A DNA stretch of 64,000 nucleotides from an uncultured Litoreibacter sp. (GCF_947487515.1 NZ_CANKWO010000003.1:513103-577102); one strand, 5' to 3'. Shown: positions 25,958 through 35,216, numbered from the stretch's first letter. A program made the numbers and translations. Notes: a model not told the origin generated them from the sequence alone.

Positions 25958-27028
25958 TTAATGCCCTGCCTCATCATAATCCCAGACAACTTTCTCGCCC
26001 GAGACCGGATAGCATTGGCACGTCAGCACAAATCCGGCTTCGACCTCGTAATCCTCTAGAGCGTGATTTTTGACCATCTCGACTTCGCCTTCAAGAACCT
26101 TGGCCTTACACGTTGAGCAAACCCCCGCCTTACAAGCGAACGGTGCATCCAGATTGTTGGCCAATGCGGCTTCTAGCAGGCTGGTTTCAGGGGGGATGAC
26201 AAGGGAGCGCGCTTCGCCTCCGATGGTCACGCGCCCGTCAACACCATCTTCCATATCCGTGTTGTCAGCGATCTTCTGCGGCAACCGGCCGGGTTGTGAC
26301 GATGCGAACAGCTCGAAGCGGATCTGGTCTTTGGTGAGGCCATGATCCTGCAACGATTGTGAAATGGTCAGCATCATCGGCTCAGGGCCGCAGATAAAGG
26401 CAGAGTCCACCGACGCGATGTCGACCCATGTTTGAAAGAGGGTGGCACATTTTTCGCTGTCCAAGCGGCCTCGAAACAAATCAATTTCTTGGCCGTCACC
26501 TTCAATGATGTGGATCAGGTTTAGTCTGCCAAGATACTGGTTTTTCAGGTCTTCCAGCTCCTCGCGAAACATGATCGTACTGGGGCTGCGATTGGCATAG
26601 ACGAGTGTGAAGCGTGCTTCGGGCTCGTTGGCCAAGCCAGTGCGCAGAATTGACAATACTGGGGTGATCCCAGAGCCGCCCGCGAAGGCAAGGTAATGTG
26701 GTGCGTCCCCATGGGCTTTCGCGAAGAAGTTCCCCATCGGAGGCATCGCTTCCAGAGTATCGCCGACTGACAGCTCAGTATTGGCCCATGTGGAAAACGC
26801 ACCGCCGGACACCCGTTTGATGCCGACTTTTAGCTCTTCATCTTGTTGACCAGTGCAGATCGAATACGATCTGCGAAGCTCTTGATCCCCAAAATTTTGA
26901 CGGAAGGTCAGATACTGACCTTGGGTGAACGCAAAGACGTTATCATCTTTGGGGCGCAGCGTTACGACGACAGCGTCACGGATGGTCTTTTCGATCTGAG
27001 TAACTGTGAGTGGGTGGAATTGGGCCAT
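25958..27028 (-). CDS. paaE: phenylacetyl-CoA epoxidase reductase subunit PaaE
   Basis: An electron-transfer flavoprotein of 356 residues that passes electrons from NADPH to the PaaA diiron centre. An N-terminal FNR-type FAD domain (ELRRSYSICTG), an NADP domain (YLAFAGGSGITPVLSIL; YANRSPSTIMF) and a C-terminal plant-type ferredoxin are present. The cluster ligands are CKAGVCSTC plus a distal Cys in VLTCQCYP. The open frame is much longer upstream, inside paaD. Start 27028 is chosen from the family opening MAQFHPLTV, with TAAGGCG upstream. An ATG at 27034 is also possible. Last gene of the thiolase-paaABCDE operon. Confidence 0.95.
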   Translation of the reverse strand: MAQFHPLTVTQIEKTIRDAVVVTLRPKDDNVFAFTQGQYLTFRQNFGDQELRRSYSICTGQQDEELKVGIKRVSGGAFSTWANTELSVGDTLEAMPPMGNFFAKAHGDAPHYLAFAGGSGITPVLSILRTGLANEPEARFTLVYANRSPSTIMFREELEDLKNQYLGRLNLIHIIEGDGQEIDLFRGRLDSEKCATLFQTWVDIASVDSAFICGPEPMMLTISQSLQDHGLTKDQIRFELFASSQPGRLPQKIADNTDMEDGVDGRVTIGGEARSLVIPPETSLLEAALANNLDAPFACKAGVCSTCKAKVLEGEVEMVKNHALEDYEVEAGFVLTCQCYPVSGEKVVWDYDEAGH

Positions 27029-27038
27029 GTTCATCGCC

Positions 27039-27509
27039 TTAAATGCATTTGAAGTAGTCGAAAGGTTCAAGGCAGTCCGTGCAACGCCATTGCGCCTTGC
27101 ATGGGGTTGAGCCAAATTGGCTGACCCGCTCAACGGCTTTAGACTGGCAGCGCGGACAACACGCCGGTCCTCCGGCTTTCTGGGGGGCTGCAATGCCATA
27201 GTCTGCCAGACGCGCAAGGCCCTTTTCCGAGAGCCAATCTGTTGTCCACGGGGGGGCAATCTGGGTCTTTAGATGGACATCCGTAATCCCATGTTTGGCC
27301 AATCCCGTTTCTATATCCATAGCAATGACAGCCATGGCAGGACATCCGGAGTAAGTCGGGGTGATCGTCACTTCGACTGATTTACCCGTGATTTCTACCG
27401 AGCGCACAACTCCGAGGTCCACGATCGAAATCACTGGGATTTCTGGGTCGGGGACGCTTTCAAGGTAGGTCCAAATCTGGGCTTCCGAAATGTCGCTCAC
27501 GGCAGTCAT
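27039..27509 (-). CDS. paaD: phenylacetyl-CoA epoxidase assembly subunit PaaD
   Basis: A 156-residue protein with an N-terminal MIP18/DUF59 domain (VPDPEIPVISIVDLGVVRSV, then TYSGCPAMAVI) and a C-terminal zinc-ribbon-like tail (CCPRCQSKAVERVSQFG to CTDCLEPFDYFKC). PaaD is thought to help assemble the metal centres of the epoxidase. It begins directly at the end of paaC with no spacer and stops 10 bases before the paaE start. Confidence 0.94.
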   Translation of the reverse strand: MTAVSDISEAQIWTYLESVPDPEIPVISIVDLGVVRSVEITGKSVEVTITPTYSGCPAMAVIAMDIETGLAKHGITDVHLKTQIAPPWTTDWLSEKGLARLADYGIAAPQKAGGPACCPRCQSKAVERVSQFGSTPCKAQWRCTDCLEPFDYFKCI

Positions 27510-28262
27510 CTACCAAACCGCACCGGGGTAGGAGCGCTGCAAAGTCTGCATTACCGCCAACATATGCCCCAGATGTTCGGTGTGTCGGGAGCCATTGCAC
27601 CCGCCGGAATGCGCGAAACTCGTGTCAGGCCGGCTAAGGCAGGCGGCGGACAAAGTTTGCTCGATTTGCGTATCCCAAACGCTGCGCATCGATGCTGGCA
27701 CTGGGGCCACGCCTGCGTCTTGCATTGCCTGATCAGTTGCGTCCTGACCAAACAGCTCGCCTGCGTAGGGCCACAAATAGTCGAGGGCGTCTTGCATCCG
27801 ACGATTGCTTTCGTCTGTGCCATCCCCCAAGGCGATCACGGTCTCTGAGGAGCGTTCCAAATGGTAGGTCGCCTCCTTGAGAGATTTCGCAGCGATCCCT
27901 GCCACGCGTTCGTCGCTTGAGGCGCTAAGCGCCGTAAGCCAAGGAACTTGAAACGCGTCAAATAGGAACTGGCGCATCAATGTGCGTCCAAAGTCGTTGT
28001 TCGGAACTTCCAGCATCAAAGCGTTTCGGAAGTCATAAACATCGCGCAGATAGGCCAGATCATTGGCGCTGCGCCCTTTGCCTTCGACCTCGGCCGCATA
28101 GCCCAGCCAAAGCTGTGTTTGTCCGATCAGATCGAGTGCGGTGTTGGCAAGTGCTATGTCTTCTTCCAACGCGGGGGCGACCCCACACCATTCGGAGGTG
28201 CGATGCCCCAGAACCAATGCGTTGTCACCTTGGCGCAGGAGAAACTCAAACAGGTGATCCAT
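27510..28262 (-). CDS. paaC: phenylacetyl-CoA epoxidase structural subunit PaaC
   Basis: A 250-residue ferritin-like helical protein that pairs with PaaA in the epoxidase core. Features are the N-terminal LLRQGDNALVLGHRTSEWCG, EEDIALANTALDLIGQ and KEATYHLERSSETVIALGDG. PaaC keeps the four-helix fold but is a structural partner rather than the catalytic diiron subunit. Its start overlaps the last base of paaB. Confidence 0.95.
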   Translation of the reverse strand: MDHLFEFLLRQGDNALVLGHRTSEWCGVAPALEEDIALANTALDLIGQTQLWLGYAAEVEGKGRSANDLAYLRDVYDFRNALMLEVPNNDFGRTLMRQFLFDAFQVPWLTALSASSDERVAGIAAKSLKEATYHLERSSETVIALGDGTDESNRRMQDALDYLWPYAGELFGQDATDQAMQDAGVAPVPASMRSVWDTQIEQTLSAACLSRPDTSFAHSGGCNGSRHTEHLGHMLAVMQTLQRSYPGAVW

Positions 28263-28546
28263 TACATTTTACCTACGTCGTCAGGGATGTCGTAGAATGT
28301 GGGGTGCCGATACACTTTTCCCCGCGAAGGATCGTACATGGGCCCCTTCGCCGACGGGCTGGAGGCGGTTATCTTTTCGGCCTCTACGACCCAAATGCTG
28401 ACGCCTTCGTTGCGCCGCGTGTAGACGTCTCGCGCATTTTTCATGGCGTGCTCGGCGTCAGCTGCATGTAGCGAGCCTACGTGCCGATGGCTCATTCCGT
28501 GTTGTCCTCGGATGAAGATTTCCCAAAGGGGCCATTCATTACTCAT
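28262..28546 (-). CDS. paaB: phenylacetyl-CoA epoxidase subunit PaaB
   Basis: A 94-residue subunit that bridges PaaAC dimers in the epoxidase. The sequence MSNEWPLWEIFIRGQHGMSH, HVGSLHAADAEHAMKNARD and YTRRNEGVSIWVVEA is highly typical. Start 28546 has GGAG upstream and lies just after the paaA stop (28551); the longer open frame overlaps paaA and is rejected. Confidence 0.96.
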   Translation of the reverse strand: MSNEWPLWEIFIRGQHGMSHRHVGSLHAADAEHAMKNARDVYTRRNEGVSIWVVEAEKITASSPSAKGPMYDPSRGKVYRHPTFYDIPDDVGKM

Positions 28547-28550
28547 GTGA

Positions 28551-29528
28551 TTACTCCGCCGCCAGTTTTCGTGCGGCTTTCTTTTCCGCGTGTTCAATCA
28601 TTGCTTCGCGCACCCATGCGCCGTCATCCCAAGCCTTTTGCCGCATGTTGATGCGATCAACGTTGCAGGGCCCGTTTCCAGAGATGACGTCGAAAAACTC
28701 GTCCCAATTCGGCTCGGTGAAGTCATATTCCTTGGTGTCCTCATTCCACGTCAGTTTTTCGTCGGGAATGGTCAGGCCAAGGTATTCGGCTTGAGGAACC
28801 GTTTCGTCGACGAACTTCTGTCGCAGTTCGTCATTGGTGTTCATCTTGATTTTCCAAGCCATGGATTGCGATGAATGCACACTGTCTTTATCCGAGGGGC
28901 CAAACATCATCAGGGCCGGAAACCAAAAACGGTTCAACGCATCTTGCGCCATGCGTTTTTGATCTGCTGTGCCGTTGGCCATGGCCATCATCACATGAAA
29001 ACCCTGCCGCTGGTGAAAGCTCTCTTCCTTGCACACGCGGACCATTGCGCGGGCATAGGGGCCATAGGACGTGCGTTGCAGCGGGACTTGGTTCATGATT
29101 GCCGCCCCGTCGACCAGCCAGCCAACCGCGCCCATGTCCGCCCAAGTCAGGGTCGGATAATTGAATATCGAAGAGTATTTCATCTGCCCATTCAGCAGCA
29201 TCTCGGTCAGCTCATCGCGCGACACTCCAAGTGTTTCGGCAGCGCAATATAGGTACAGCCCATGACCGGCTTCATCTTGCACCTTGGCAAGAAGGTTGGC
29301 CTTCCGCTCTAGGGTCGGGGCGCGAGTGATCCAGTTGCCCTCGGGCAGTTGCCCGACAATTTCCGAGTGGGCATGCTGGCCGATCTGCCGGATCAGGGTC
29401 TTGCGATAGCCTTCCGGCATCCAATCTTTGGGCTCAATTTTTTCATCCGCATCAACGCGAGCTTGAAAAGCTGCGAGCTGCTCCGGATCGTCCTTTGTGG
29501 CCTCTGATTTTACCATCTGTGCATACAT
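28551..29528 (-). CDS. paaA: phenylacetyl-CoA epoxidase catalytic subunit PaaA
   Basis: The diiron oxygenase subunit, 325 residues, that epoxidises the aromatic ring of phenylacetyl-CoA. Iron-ligand motifs are EAGH in [17 protein letters not shown] and ESFH in [35 protein letters not shown] and [15 protein letters not shown] are also typical. It follows the thiolase stop by 10 bases, so the operon promoter must lie upstream of the thiolase. Confidence 0.97.
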   Translation of the reverse strand: MYAQMVKSEATKDDPEQLAAFQARVDADEKIEPKDWMPEGYRKTLIRQIGQHAHSEIVGQLPEGNWITRAPTLERKANLLAKVQDEAGHGLYLYCAAETLGVSRDELTEMLLNGQMKYSSIFNYPTLTWADMGAVGWLVDGAAIMNQVPLQRTSYGPYARAMVRVCKEESFHQRQGFHVMMAMANGTADQKRMAQDALNRFWFPALMMFGPSDKDSVHSSQSMAWKIKMNTNDELRQKFVDETVPQAEYLGLTIPDEKLTWNEDTKEYDFTEPNWDEFFDVISGNGPCNVDRINMRQKAWDDGAWVREAMIEHAEKKAARKLAAE

Positions 29529-29538
29529 AGCGTTGCTC

Positions 29539-30735
29539 CTATGTCCGTTCCAAGATCAATGCCGTGCCTTGGCCAACACCTACGCACATCGTGCAAAGGG
29601 CGTAGCGCCCGCCGGTGCGTTTCAGCTGATAGGCCGCGGCCATGACCAAGCGCGCGCCCGACATGCCCAAAGGATGACCAAGGGCAATCGCCCCACCATT
29701 CGGGTTCACATGTGCAGCGTCATCAGGAAGGCCCAGTTGACGCAAAACGGCGATGCCTTGGCTTGCGAAGGCTTCGTTCAGTTCGATGACGTCCATCTGA
29801 TCCAATGTAAGCCCTGTTTGCGCGAGAACCTTTTTCACCGCTGGCACAGGCCCAATTCCCATAACACGAGGGGCGACCCCCGCAGCAGCCATCCCTACAA
29901 CGCGGGCGAGGGGGGCGGATGTCTTGGCGGCCGCTTCATTGCCAAGAAGCAATGCTGCAGCGCCGTCATTCACCCCGGACGCATTGCCCGCAGTCACAGT
30001 TTTCTCGGGGCCATTCACACCCTTAAGTTTGCTAAGCTTCGCGGCATCTACGCTGGGGCGTGGGTGCTCGTCGGCTTCAAACACGATCGGGTCACCCTTG
30101 CGCTGCGGAATGCTGACTGTCATCAACTCATCCGCAAAAACGCCTGCCGCGAAGGCCGCAGCATAGCGGGCTTGAGAGCGAGCCGCGAAGGCATCTTGGT
30201 CTTCCCGTGACACCGAAAACTCTTCTGCAACGTTGTCGGCTGTTTCGGGCATGGAATCTGTCCCAAAGGCGGCTTTCATCTTCGAGTTCACGAAGCGCCA
30301 GCCGATTGTCGTGTCAAAAATTTCCGCTGCGCGTGAGAAAGCAGCGCTGGCCTTTGGCATGACAAACGGGGCGCGGCTCATGCTTTCCACGCCACCGGCG
30401 ATCGCCAAGCCGTAGTCGTTTGCTTTAATCCCGCGTGCCGCCATTCCTACAGCGTCCATGCCGGAGGCGCACAAGCGATTGATTGTTGTTCCTGGAACTG
30501 TTTCCGGCAAGCCAGCCAACAATGCGGCCATGCGGGCGACATTTCGATTGTCTTCGCCAGCTTGGTTCGCAGACCCAAAGATCACGTCATCCACGGCGCC
30601 GAAGTCAACAACTGGATTGCGTTGCATCAGTTCGGCAATTGGCAAAGCGGCAAGGTCATCTGCGCGCACAGAAGAAAGCGATCCTCCATAACGGCCAATC
30701 GGAGTTCTTACTGCATCAAGTATATAGGCGGTCAT
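29539..30735 (-). CDS. paaJ: 3-oxoadipyl-CoA thiolase
   Basis: A 398-residue thiolase that cleaves 3-oxoadipyl-CoA (and probably 3-oxo-5,6-dehydrosuberyl-CoA) to acetyl-CoA plus succinyl-CoA. The nucleophilic Cys is in [20 protein letters not shown]. The C-terminal catalytic motifs are [20 protein letters not shown] and [10 protein letters not shown]. Family opening [18 protein letters not shown] fixes the start at 30735 with AGAAGAG upstream. It could equally be named pcaF, but the paa context favours paaJ. First gene of the minus-strand thiolase-paaABCDE operon. Confidence 0.94.
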   Translation of the reverse strand: MTAYILDAVRTPIGRYGGSLSSVRADDLAALPIAELMQRNPVVDFGAVDDVIFGSANQAGEDNRNVARMAALLAGLPETVPGTTINRLCASGMDAVGMAARGIKANDYGLAIAGGVESMSRAPFVMPKASAAFSRAAEIFDTTIGWRFVNSKMKAAFGTDSMPETADNVAEEFSVSREDQDAFAARSQARYAAAFAAGVFADELMTVSIPQRKGDPIVFEADEHPRPSVDAAKLSKLKGVNGPEKTVTAGNASGVNDGAAALLLGNEAAAKTSAPLARVVGMAAAGVAPRVMGIGPVPAVKKVLAQTGLTLDQMDVIELNEAFASQGIAVLRQLGLPDDAAHVNPNGGAIALGHPLGMSGARLVMAAAYQLKRTGGRYALCTMCVGVGQGTALILERT

Positions 30736-30766
30736 GGTGTGCTCTTCTTGCTTCGTCAGGTATCTA

Positions 30767-30810
30767 TAACATGTTACATAAATTATTTGAATACACAATA
30801 TTGTAACAAT
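30767..30810. promoter_or_regulatory. palindromes upstream of the thiolase-paaABCDE operon
   Basis: Three palindromes lie 32-75 bases upstream of the thiolase start. They are TAACATGTTA (30767-30776), ACAATATTGT (30795-30804) and, overlapping it, ATTGTAACAAT (30800-30810). The area is AT-rich and should hold the promoter. No ACCGACCGGTCGGT-type site is present, so control here may differ from that of the divergent paa genes. The remaining bases to 30953 show nothing clear. Confidence 0.5.
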
Positions 30811-30953
30811 ACTGTTTTCAACAAAGCTGACATTGCGATCGGCCCTCGCCCAAATCGTATTGTGCGGAAGGGGTGCAAAGCAAAAACCGTTTTGCCGAAG
30901 GCGGGATGGCAGGGGCGCCCGCCTTTACCCAACTTAACCTGTCTAAAGGAATC

Positions 30954-31562
30954 TTAAGACGTGAGCAGTTGCTTGATCGTGCGTTCAGCAAGTTTGCGCA
31001 GGTCTGTTGGCTCTTCGCCGGATCGCGCTCGAATCGCTAAGCTATGCCCCAAGGCCACCAACAGCTCTGACAAAGCCGTGGTATTGCCATGGTTCTGCAG
31101 CTGCCCTGACGCAACCGCACGCTCAAGTGCGAACTCTATGTCCTCTTGCATGTTCATGTAGGCCTGCTTGATTAATGCACCGATGTCTTTCTCGGTGGTC
31201 GCTTCGATCAGACCCACAGAAAACACGAAGCACCCAGTTTGCTGGTTGGTGCCGCCGGTATAGATTTCAATCAGACGCTCGAAAAAGGTGTTTAGGACGA
31301 TGCTGGGGGGCGCTGGTTGCTTCAGAATTTCGGACAGTTCTTTCGACAACCTTTCTGCAAATCGGGTTTGGGTCAGCAGAAACATGGCCTGCTTGTCGCC
31401 AAAGGCCGCATATAGGCTAGGTCGCTTCATCCCCGCCGCCTCCGAAATCATATCCAGCGAGGTCGCAGCAAACCCGTGCTTCCAAAAAACCTGAGTGATC
31501 TGATCTAGTGCTGTGTCGCGGTCATAATGCCTTGGGCGGCCGCGCGGTGTTGAATGCGTCAT
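30954..31562 (-). CDS. TetR family regulator
   Basis: A 202-residue TetR/AcrR-type repressor. The N-terminal RGRPRHYDRDTALDQITQVF and the helix-turn-helix MISEAAGMKRPSLYAAFGDK resemble the group that opens with GRPR. The C-terminal ligand domain is unassigned. The ATG overlaps the first arm of a long inverted repeat, a sign of autoregulation, and there is no strong ribosome binding site. It is divergent from the HD-hydrolase cassette, which is its most likely target. Confidence 0.88.
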   Translation of the reverse strand: MTHSTPRGRPRHYDRDTALDQITQVFWKHGFAATSLDMISEAAGMKRPSLYAAFGDKQAMFLLTQTRFAERLSKELSEILKQPAPPSIVLNTFFERLIEIYTGGTNQQTGCFVFSVGLIEATTEKDIGALIKQAYMNMQEDIEFALERAVASGQLQNHGNTTALSELLVALGHSLAIRARSGEEPTDLRKLAERTIKQLLTS

Positions 31563-31621
31563 ATTGTACTGCTTCGCATATTAAGCTTGCTGTCGCAATT
31601 TATATTCGAAATAGTACAATA
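31562..31621. promoter_or_regulatory. 9-bp inverted repeat spanning the divergent promoter
   Basis: TATTGTACT (31562-31570) and AGTACAATA (31613-31621) are perfectly complementary and 42 bases apart. They bracket the AT-rich divergent region between the TetR gene and the HD gene. They may be two operator half-sites or two sites bound by separate dimers. Confidence 0.5.
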
Positions 31622-31645
31622 ATAGTGGACGCAGTTGGAGCCGAG

Positions 31646-32425
31646 ATGTCGCGAGAAAAAATGGGAACCCTTCGGTGGGGAGACGCCAGCAATGGCAAGC
31701 TGTCTCGCGGGAATACTCTAGCGCTTGTCCGCAATCTGGCATTTGTGCAGGCGCGGGAAGTTGCGGACGCTGTCCGGCAAAGGTTTGGACTTCTATCGGT
31801 TTCGGATTTGTCGCTGGACGCGATGCATGCTCCGACGACGCCTTTGGCTCAGGATGCATTGGAACACGCGCAAGAAACTCATTCTCAAGCTTTGTTGTTC
31901 CATTCTTGGCGAACCTACTATCTTGGACGGTTCATCGCAGAACAGCGTGGAATAGAATACAACAATGAAGTGTTCTTTGCCGCCGCAATTTTGCATGATC
32001 TTGGCCTCACCCGCGATAACGCAACACCATTGTCGGCATGCTGCTTTGCGGTTCAGGGGGCTCGGCAGGCAAAGAGCTTCCTTGATCTATGCGGGCACGG
32101 CGGGACTGCAAACGACAAAATTTCAGAGGCAATCGCACTTCACTTGAACATTCACGTCAGTAGCAGGGTGCATGGGGCAGAGGCATTCATGCTCGCACGC
32201 GGCGCGACCTGCGACTTGTTTGGCTTCGGTCGTCGGCGGGTCAAGAAAACCAATCTAATAGACCTGTTCGATCGGTTCCCGCGCGAAGGCGTCATGGACG
32301 CGCTGCAATTTGAAACTGCCGATCACCTCGAAGGGTCTCGCGCAGATTTCCTGACAGGTCTGTCGGGCGGAAAGGCCCCTAAGACACCTTTCTTCGACAC
32401 GCTAAAGCCGAAAGGCTCAATGTAA
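31646..32425 (+). CDS. HD-domain hydrolase, cyanamide hydratase-like
   Basis: A 259-residue protein with an HD phosphohydrolase fold. Candidate metal ligands are H86 (HSWRTYYLG), H117-D118 (ILHDLG) and D190 (GATCDLFG), with further His at 166 and 176. The HS.R.YYLG opening is shared with cyanamide hydratase-like HD proteins rather than nucleotide phosphohydrolases. Substrate unknown. Start 31646 has GGAG upstream; ATG at 31661 is possible. Its stop overlaps the MFS gene start (TAATG), so the two are coupled. It is divergent from a TetR repressor. Confidence 0.75.
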   Translation: MSREKMGTLRWGDASNGKLSRGNTLALVRNLAFVQAREVADAVRQRFGLLSVSDLSLDAMHAPTTPLAQDALEHAQETHSQALLFHSWRTYYLGRFIAEQRGIEYNNEVFFAAAILHDLGLTRDNATPLSACCFAVQGARQAKSFLDLCGHGGTANDKISEAIALHLNIHVSSRVHGAEAFMLARGATCDLFGFGRRRVKKTNLIDLFDRFPREGVMDALQFETADHLEGSRADFLTGLSGGKAPKTPFFDTLKPKGSM

Positions 32426-33678
32426 TGCACAGCAAGGCGCCAAGTCATCCCCGAGGCGCGGAAGCGTCTGCCAAGCATCAGGTGACCTACATCTTCGTGC
32501 TGGGCGCGGTCTTTATGTTGTCCCCCTTTGCCATAGATATGTACCTGCCCGCGCTGCCGACCATTGCAACAAGCTTGGGCACCGGCATCGACGAATTGGA
32601 AATGAGCGTGTCCATCTTCTTGGTGGCCGTCGCTGTTGGGCAGTTGGTGCTCGGTCCAATTAGTGACGCTGTTGGTCGGTTGCGGGTGCTGTTCGGCGGA
32701 TTGGCCGTGTTTTTGGTGGCGAGCCTTATGATCGCGCAGGCTGAAACTTTGATGGCGTTCTACACTTGGAGATTCGTGCAGGCCGTGGGGGCGGCAGCAG
32801 GTGTTGGGATTATCCCGATGGTGCAAGATAGGTTTGGGGAAGAAAAATCCTCGAAGGTGATTTCATATTTAATGATCACAACGATTGTTGGAGCAGTGAT
32901 TGCTCCGCTGGCAGGGGGGGTGACGCTTTCCTATATAGGGTGGCCCGCAATTTTTGTGGTTCTGGCCCTTTTGGGTGGGGCCGCAATTCTTGCTATGGCG
33001 GTCTTTATTCGGGAGCCGGATTTTACGCCACGTAAAATTTCGCTTGGGCAGATTGGATCTGGCTATGCCAGTGTTCTGTCAAATAGGCGAATAATGAGCG
33101 CCCTGTTGACCGGCGCGTTTGCCATCGGCGGGTTGTTTGCTTTCGTTGCCGGATCCCCTTTTGTCTACATCAAGTATTTCGGTGTGGCCCCAGAGCAGTA
33201 CGGCTTCTTGATGGGTTTGAATGCCATCGCGATGATCCTTGCCAATGTGGTCAATGCCGAACTTCTGGGGGCGCAAAAGAGCCAGTCCAAGGCCTTGGCT
33301 GGGGCGGTACTGCTTGCGGCGTCAGGACTAATTGCTTGCGTCGTCGCGGTTGCTGATGGGGGGCTGATCCTTCTTTTGTGCGCCATCGTGATATTTGCTG
33401 GTGCGCTGGAATTCGTCGCCACCAACGCAATCGTCACGGCGATGACGGTGATGCCGTCGCAAAATGGCACTGTCTCGGCGATCAGCGGTGCAGCTGGGTT
33501 TGCCTTGGGTGGGGTGTCCAGTGCGATTGTCGGCTACCTTCCGTCTGTTGATGCACTGCCCATGACCGCCGCGATGGCTGTCTGCGGGGTGATGGCGTCT
33601 GTCTGCGCGATCAGCTTAGGTCGGACCGAACCGCGTGGGCCCATGCCCGATGCCGGTCGAAAGCGGGGGGTGAACTAG
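32425..33678 (+). CDS. MFS exporter, Bcr/CflA type
   Basis: A 12-helix drug-efflux-type permease of 417 residues. Motifs are FAIDMYLPALPTIATSLG in helix 1, GQLVLGPISDAVGR (motif A) and FVQAVGAAAGVGIIPM. Bcr/CflA members export bicyclomycin, chloramphenicol and other small molecules. Tight coupling with an HD hydrolase suggests that both handle the same compound. The stop TAG overlaps the GTG start of the next gene by one base. Confidence 0.9.
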   Translation: MHSKAPSHPRGAEASAKHQVTYIFVLGAVFMLSPFAIDMYLPALPTIATSLGTGIDELEMSVSIFLVAVAVGQLVLGPISDAVGRLRVLFGGLAVFLVASLMIAQAETLMAFYTWRFVQAVGAAAGVGIIPMVQDRFGEEKSSKVISYLMITTIVGAVIAPLAGGVTLSYIGWPAIFVVLALLGGAAILAMAVFIREPDFTPRKISLGQIGSGYASVLSNRRIMSALLTGAFAIGGLFAFVAGSPFVYIKYFGVAPEQYGFLMGLNAIAMILANVVNAELLGAQKSQSKALAGAVLLAASGLIACVVAVADGGLILLLCAIVIFAGALEFVATNAIVTAMTVMPSQNGTVSAISGAAGFALGGVSSAIVGYLPSVDALPMTAAMAVCGVMASVCAISLGRTEPRGPMPDAGRKRGVN

Positions 33679-33977
33679 TGCAAACTTTGCGATTTTTTGC
33701 CGTGGCAGAGGGCGTCACGCTGCTCGTGTTGCTGTTGATCGCGATGCCTCTCAAATACATGGCAGGTCTCCCTGAGGTCGTCTCCGTTATGGGGGCGGTG
33801 CATGGCATTACCTTTTTGGTGTTCATGTGGATTGTCATACGAAGCTGGGCCGAAGGGGGGCTTGATGGGCTGGGCGCCGTTCGGCTGGGTGTTGGCGCTA
33901 TGATCCCCTTTGGAGGGATTTTCAATGAACGCTGGTTGAAGAACGACAAAAGAAAGGTAACCCCACGTGATCTATGA
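33678..33977 (+). CDS. DUF3817 integral membrane protein
   Basis: A 99-residue protein with three hydrophobic helices. The family pattern FFAVAEGVTLLVLLLIAMPLK, GLPEVVSVMGAVHGITFLVF and FGGIFNERWLK matches DUF3817, whose function is unknown. The start is GTG 33678, sharing one base with the MFS stop. Its end overlaps the next gene by 11 bases. Confidence 0.85.
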   Translation: MQTLRFFAVAEGVTLLVLLLIAMPLKYMAGLPEVVSVMGAVHGITFLVFMWIVIRSWAEGGLDGLGAVRLGVGAMIPFGGIFNERWLKNDKRKVTPRDL

Positions 33978-34365
33978 GGCGCTAAAGGCTGCGCATATCA
34001 TCTTCATGGTGGTTTGGATGTCAGGCATGATGCTGCTCGCTTGGCTCTTGAGCCATCCCGCGACTGACACCGCCGCGGCTTTGCGTAGATATGACCGAAT
34101 GGTGACCGCACCGGCTATGGCTCTGACTTGGCTGTGTGGGGTCGGGCTAGCCGTCTATGCAAGCTGGTTCGGCGTGGGCTGGCTTTGGGGTAAGTTGATC
34201 CTCGTCGTGGTTTTATCAGCTTTGCACGGGGTGCTTTCAGGGCGCCTTCGGCGCTCTCTTCTTGTCGACGGTGCAGCGCCTCAACCCTTGAAGTTAGAGT
34301 ATCTTGCATTGGTTATTGCCTTGCTGGGCGCCGTCATCTTTTTGGTGGTCACCAAGCCGTTCTAG
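33967..34365 (+). CDS. CopD-like four-helix membrane protein
   Basis: A 132-residue membrane protein with four helices. It begins with ALKAAHIIFMVVWMSGMMLL, with a conserved His in helix 1 as in CopD/HemJ (UPF0093) relatives. It ends KLEYLALVIALLGAVIFLVV. A role in copper uptake or haem biosynthesis cannot be decided here, and the full HemJ motif set is not obvious. The start is GTG 33967, overlapping the DUF3817 gene. It is last in the HD-MFS-DUF3817-CopD chain. Confidence 0.75.
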   Translation: MIYEALKAAHIIFMVVWMSGMMLLAWLLSHPATDTAAALRRYDRMVTAPAMALTWLCGVGLAVYASWFGVGWLWGKLILVVVLSALHGVLSGRLRRSLLVDGAAPQPLKLEYLALVIALLGAVIFLVVTKPF

Positions 34366-34636
34366 ATACTTGCCACGCAGTAGTTTTGCTTCCCATAAGA
34401 TGCCACACGAACATCAAAAGGCTGAGCACATGCCCAAACCACCTGCACCAAGACGCGCTCAGACGTAGGTGTGCTGGGCAAAATCGCAGGTATTTGTGGC
34501 GGCGAAACGCGAGACTAATGATCACCGGTTTCGCGGTATTGTTGATGTTCTGATGGCATGCGACGCCTCCTCTTCGGGCTGAGCTTTGACCTCTCGTCGT
34601 TGATATGCGACTGAATGAAGATCGGAGGAATGGAAT
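34366..34636. other. 271-base intergenic region
   Basis: I see no convincing gene, terminator or operator here. It holds the promoter and the GGAGG ribosome binding site of the following TetR gene. A minus-strand ORF that overlaps the TetR gene is judged a shadow. Confidence 0.5.
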
Positions 34637-35212
34637 ATGGCGCGCCAGAAGTCAGGCGACAAAGAGAATGTCATCAGACGGGCAGTTGTCGCAGAAGTGG
34701 CAGCCGTCGGGTCCACGGCGGTTTCTGTGAACAACGTGGCAAAGCGTTCAGGCTTGGCCGTCGGCACGCTGTATCGATACTTCGAAAACAAAGATGCGCT
34801 TCTTCGGGCGACCTATCTCGCAGTTAAATCCGAAATCCATCAGATGATGATCTTGGCGGCGCGCGATCAAAACACGTCAAAAACCAAAATCCGAGCAATG
34901 TGGTTCGGGTTGCTGGAATATGCACATCAACAACCGCATGACTTCATTTTTGCCGAAGTCATTTTGAACGCGGTGCTCCTAACAGATGAAGAACGCGCTT
35001 TGGTGCAATCGATGTCGGACGAAGCATCTGCCATTGTTGCAGGCGCTGTCGTGGATGGCACCATTCGGGCGGGCTCGGCCGGTGCAATCAACACGCTTCT
35101 TATCGCGCCAGCTTTGCAGATAGGTCGTCAGTCAGCTCTAAGCGGTCGTCCGCTGGATCTTGATCACGCTGAAGAAGTATTCGCTTTGTGCTGGCGAGCC
35201 GTTTCGACTTGA
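34637..35212 (+). CDS. TetR family regulator
   Basis: A 191-residue TetR regulator. The N-terminal VIRRAVVAEVAAVGSTAVSV and VAKRSGLAVGTLYRYFENKD make the helix-turn-helix. The C-terminal domain is typical but the ligand is unknown. GGAGG lies eight bases before the ATG. A 24-bp inverted repeat begins five bases after its stop, between this gene and a secreted NTF2-like protein gene. Confidence 0.88.
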   Translation: MARQKSGDKENVIRRAVVAEVAAVGSTAVSVNNVAKRSGLAVGTLYRYFENKDALLRATYLAVKSEIHQMMILAARDQNTSKTKIRAMWFGLLEYAHQQPHDFIFAEVILNAVLLTDEERALVQSMSDEASAIVAGAVVDGTIRAGSAGAINTLLIAPALQIGRQSALSGRPLDLDHAEEVFALCWRAVST

Positions 35213-35216
35213 GGCA

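Noticed and set aside
34522-34791. 89-codon minus-strand ORF overlapping the second TetR gene
   Set aside because: It overlaps the helix-turn-helix coding region antisense and has no ribosome binding site.
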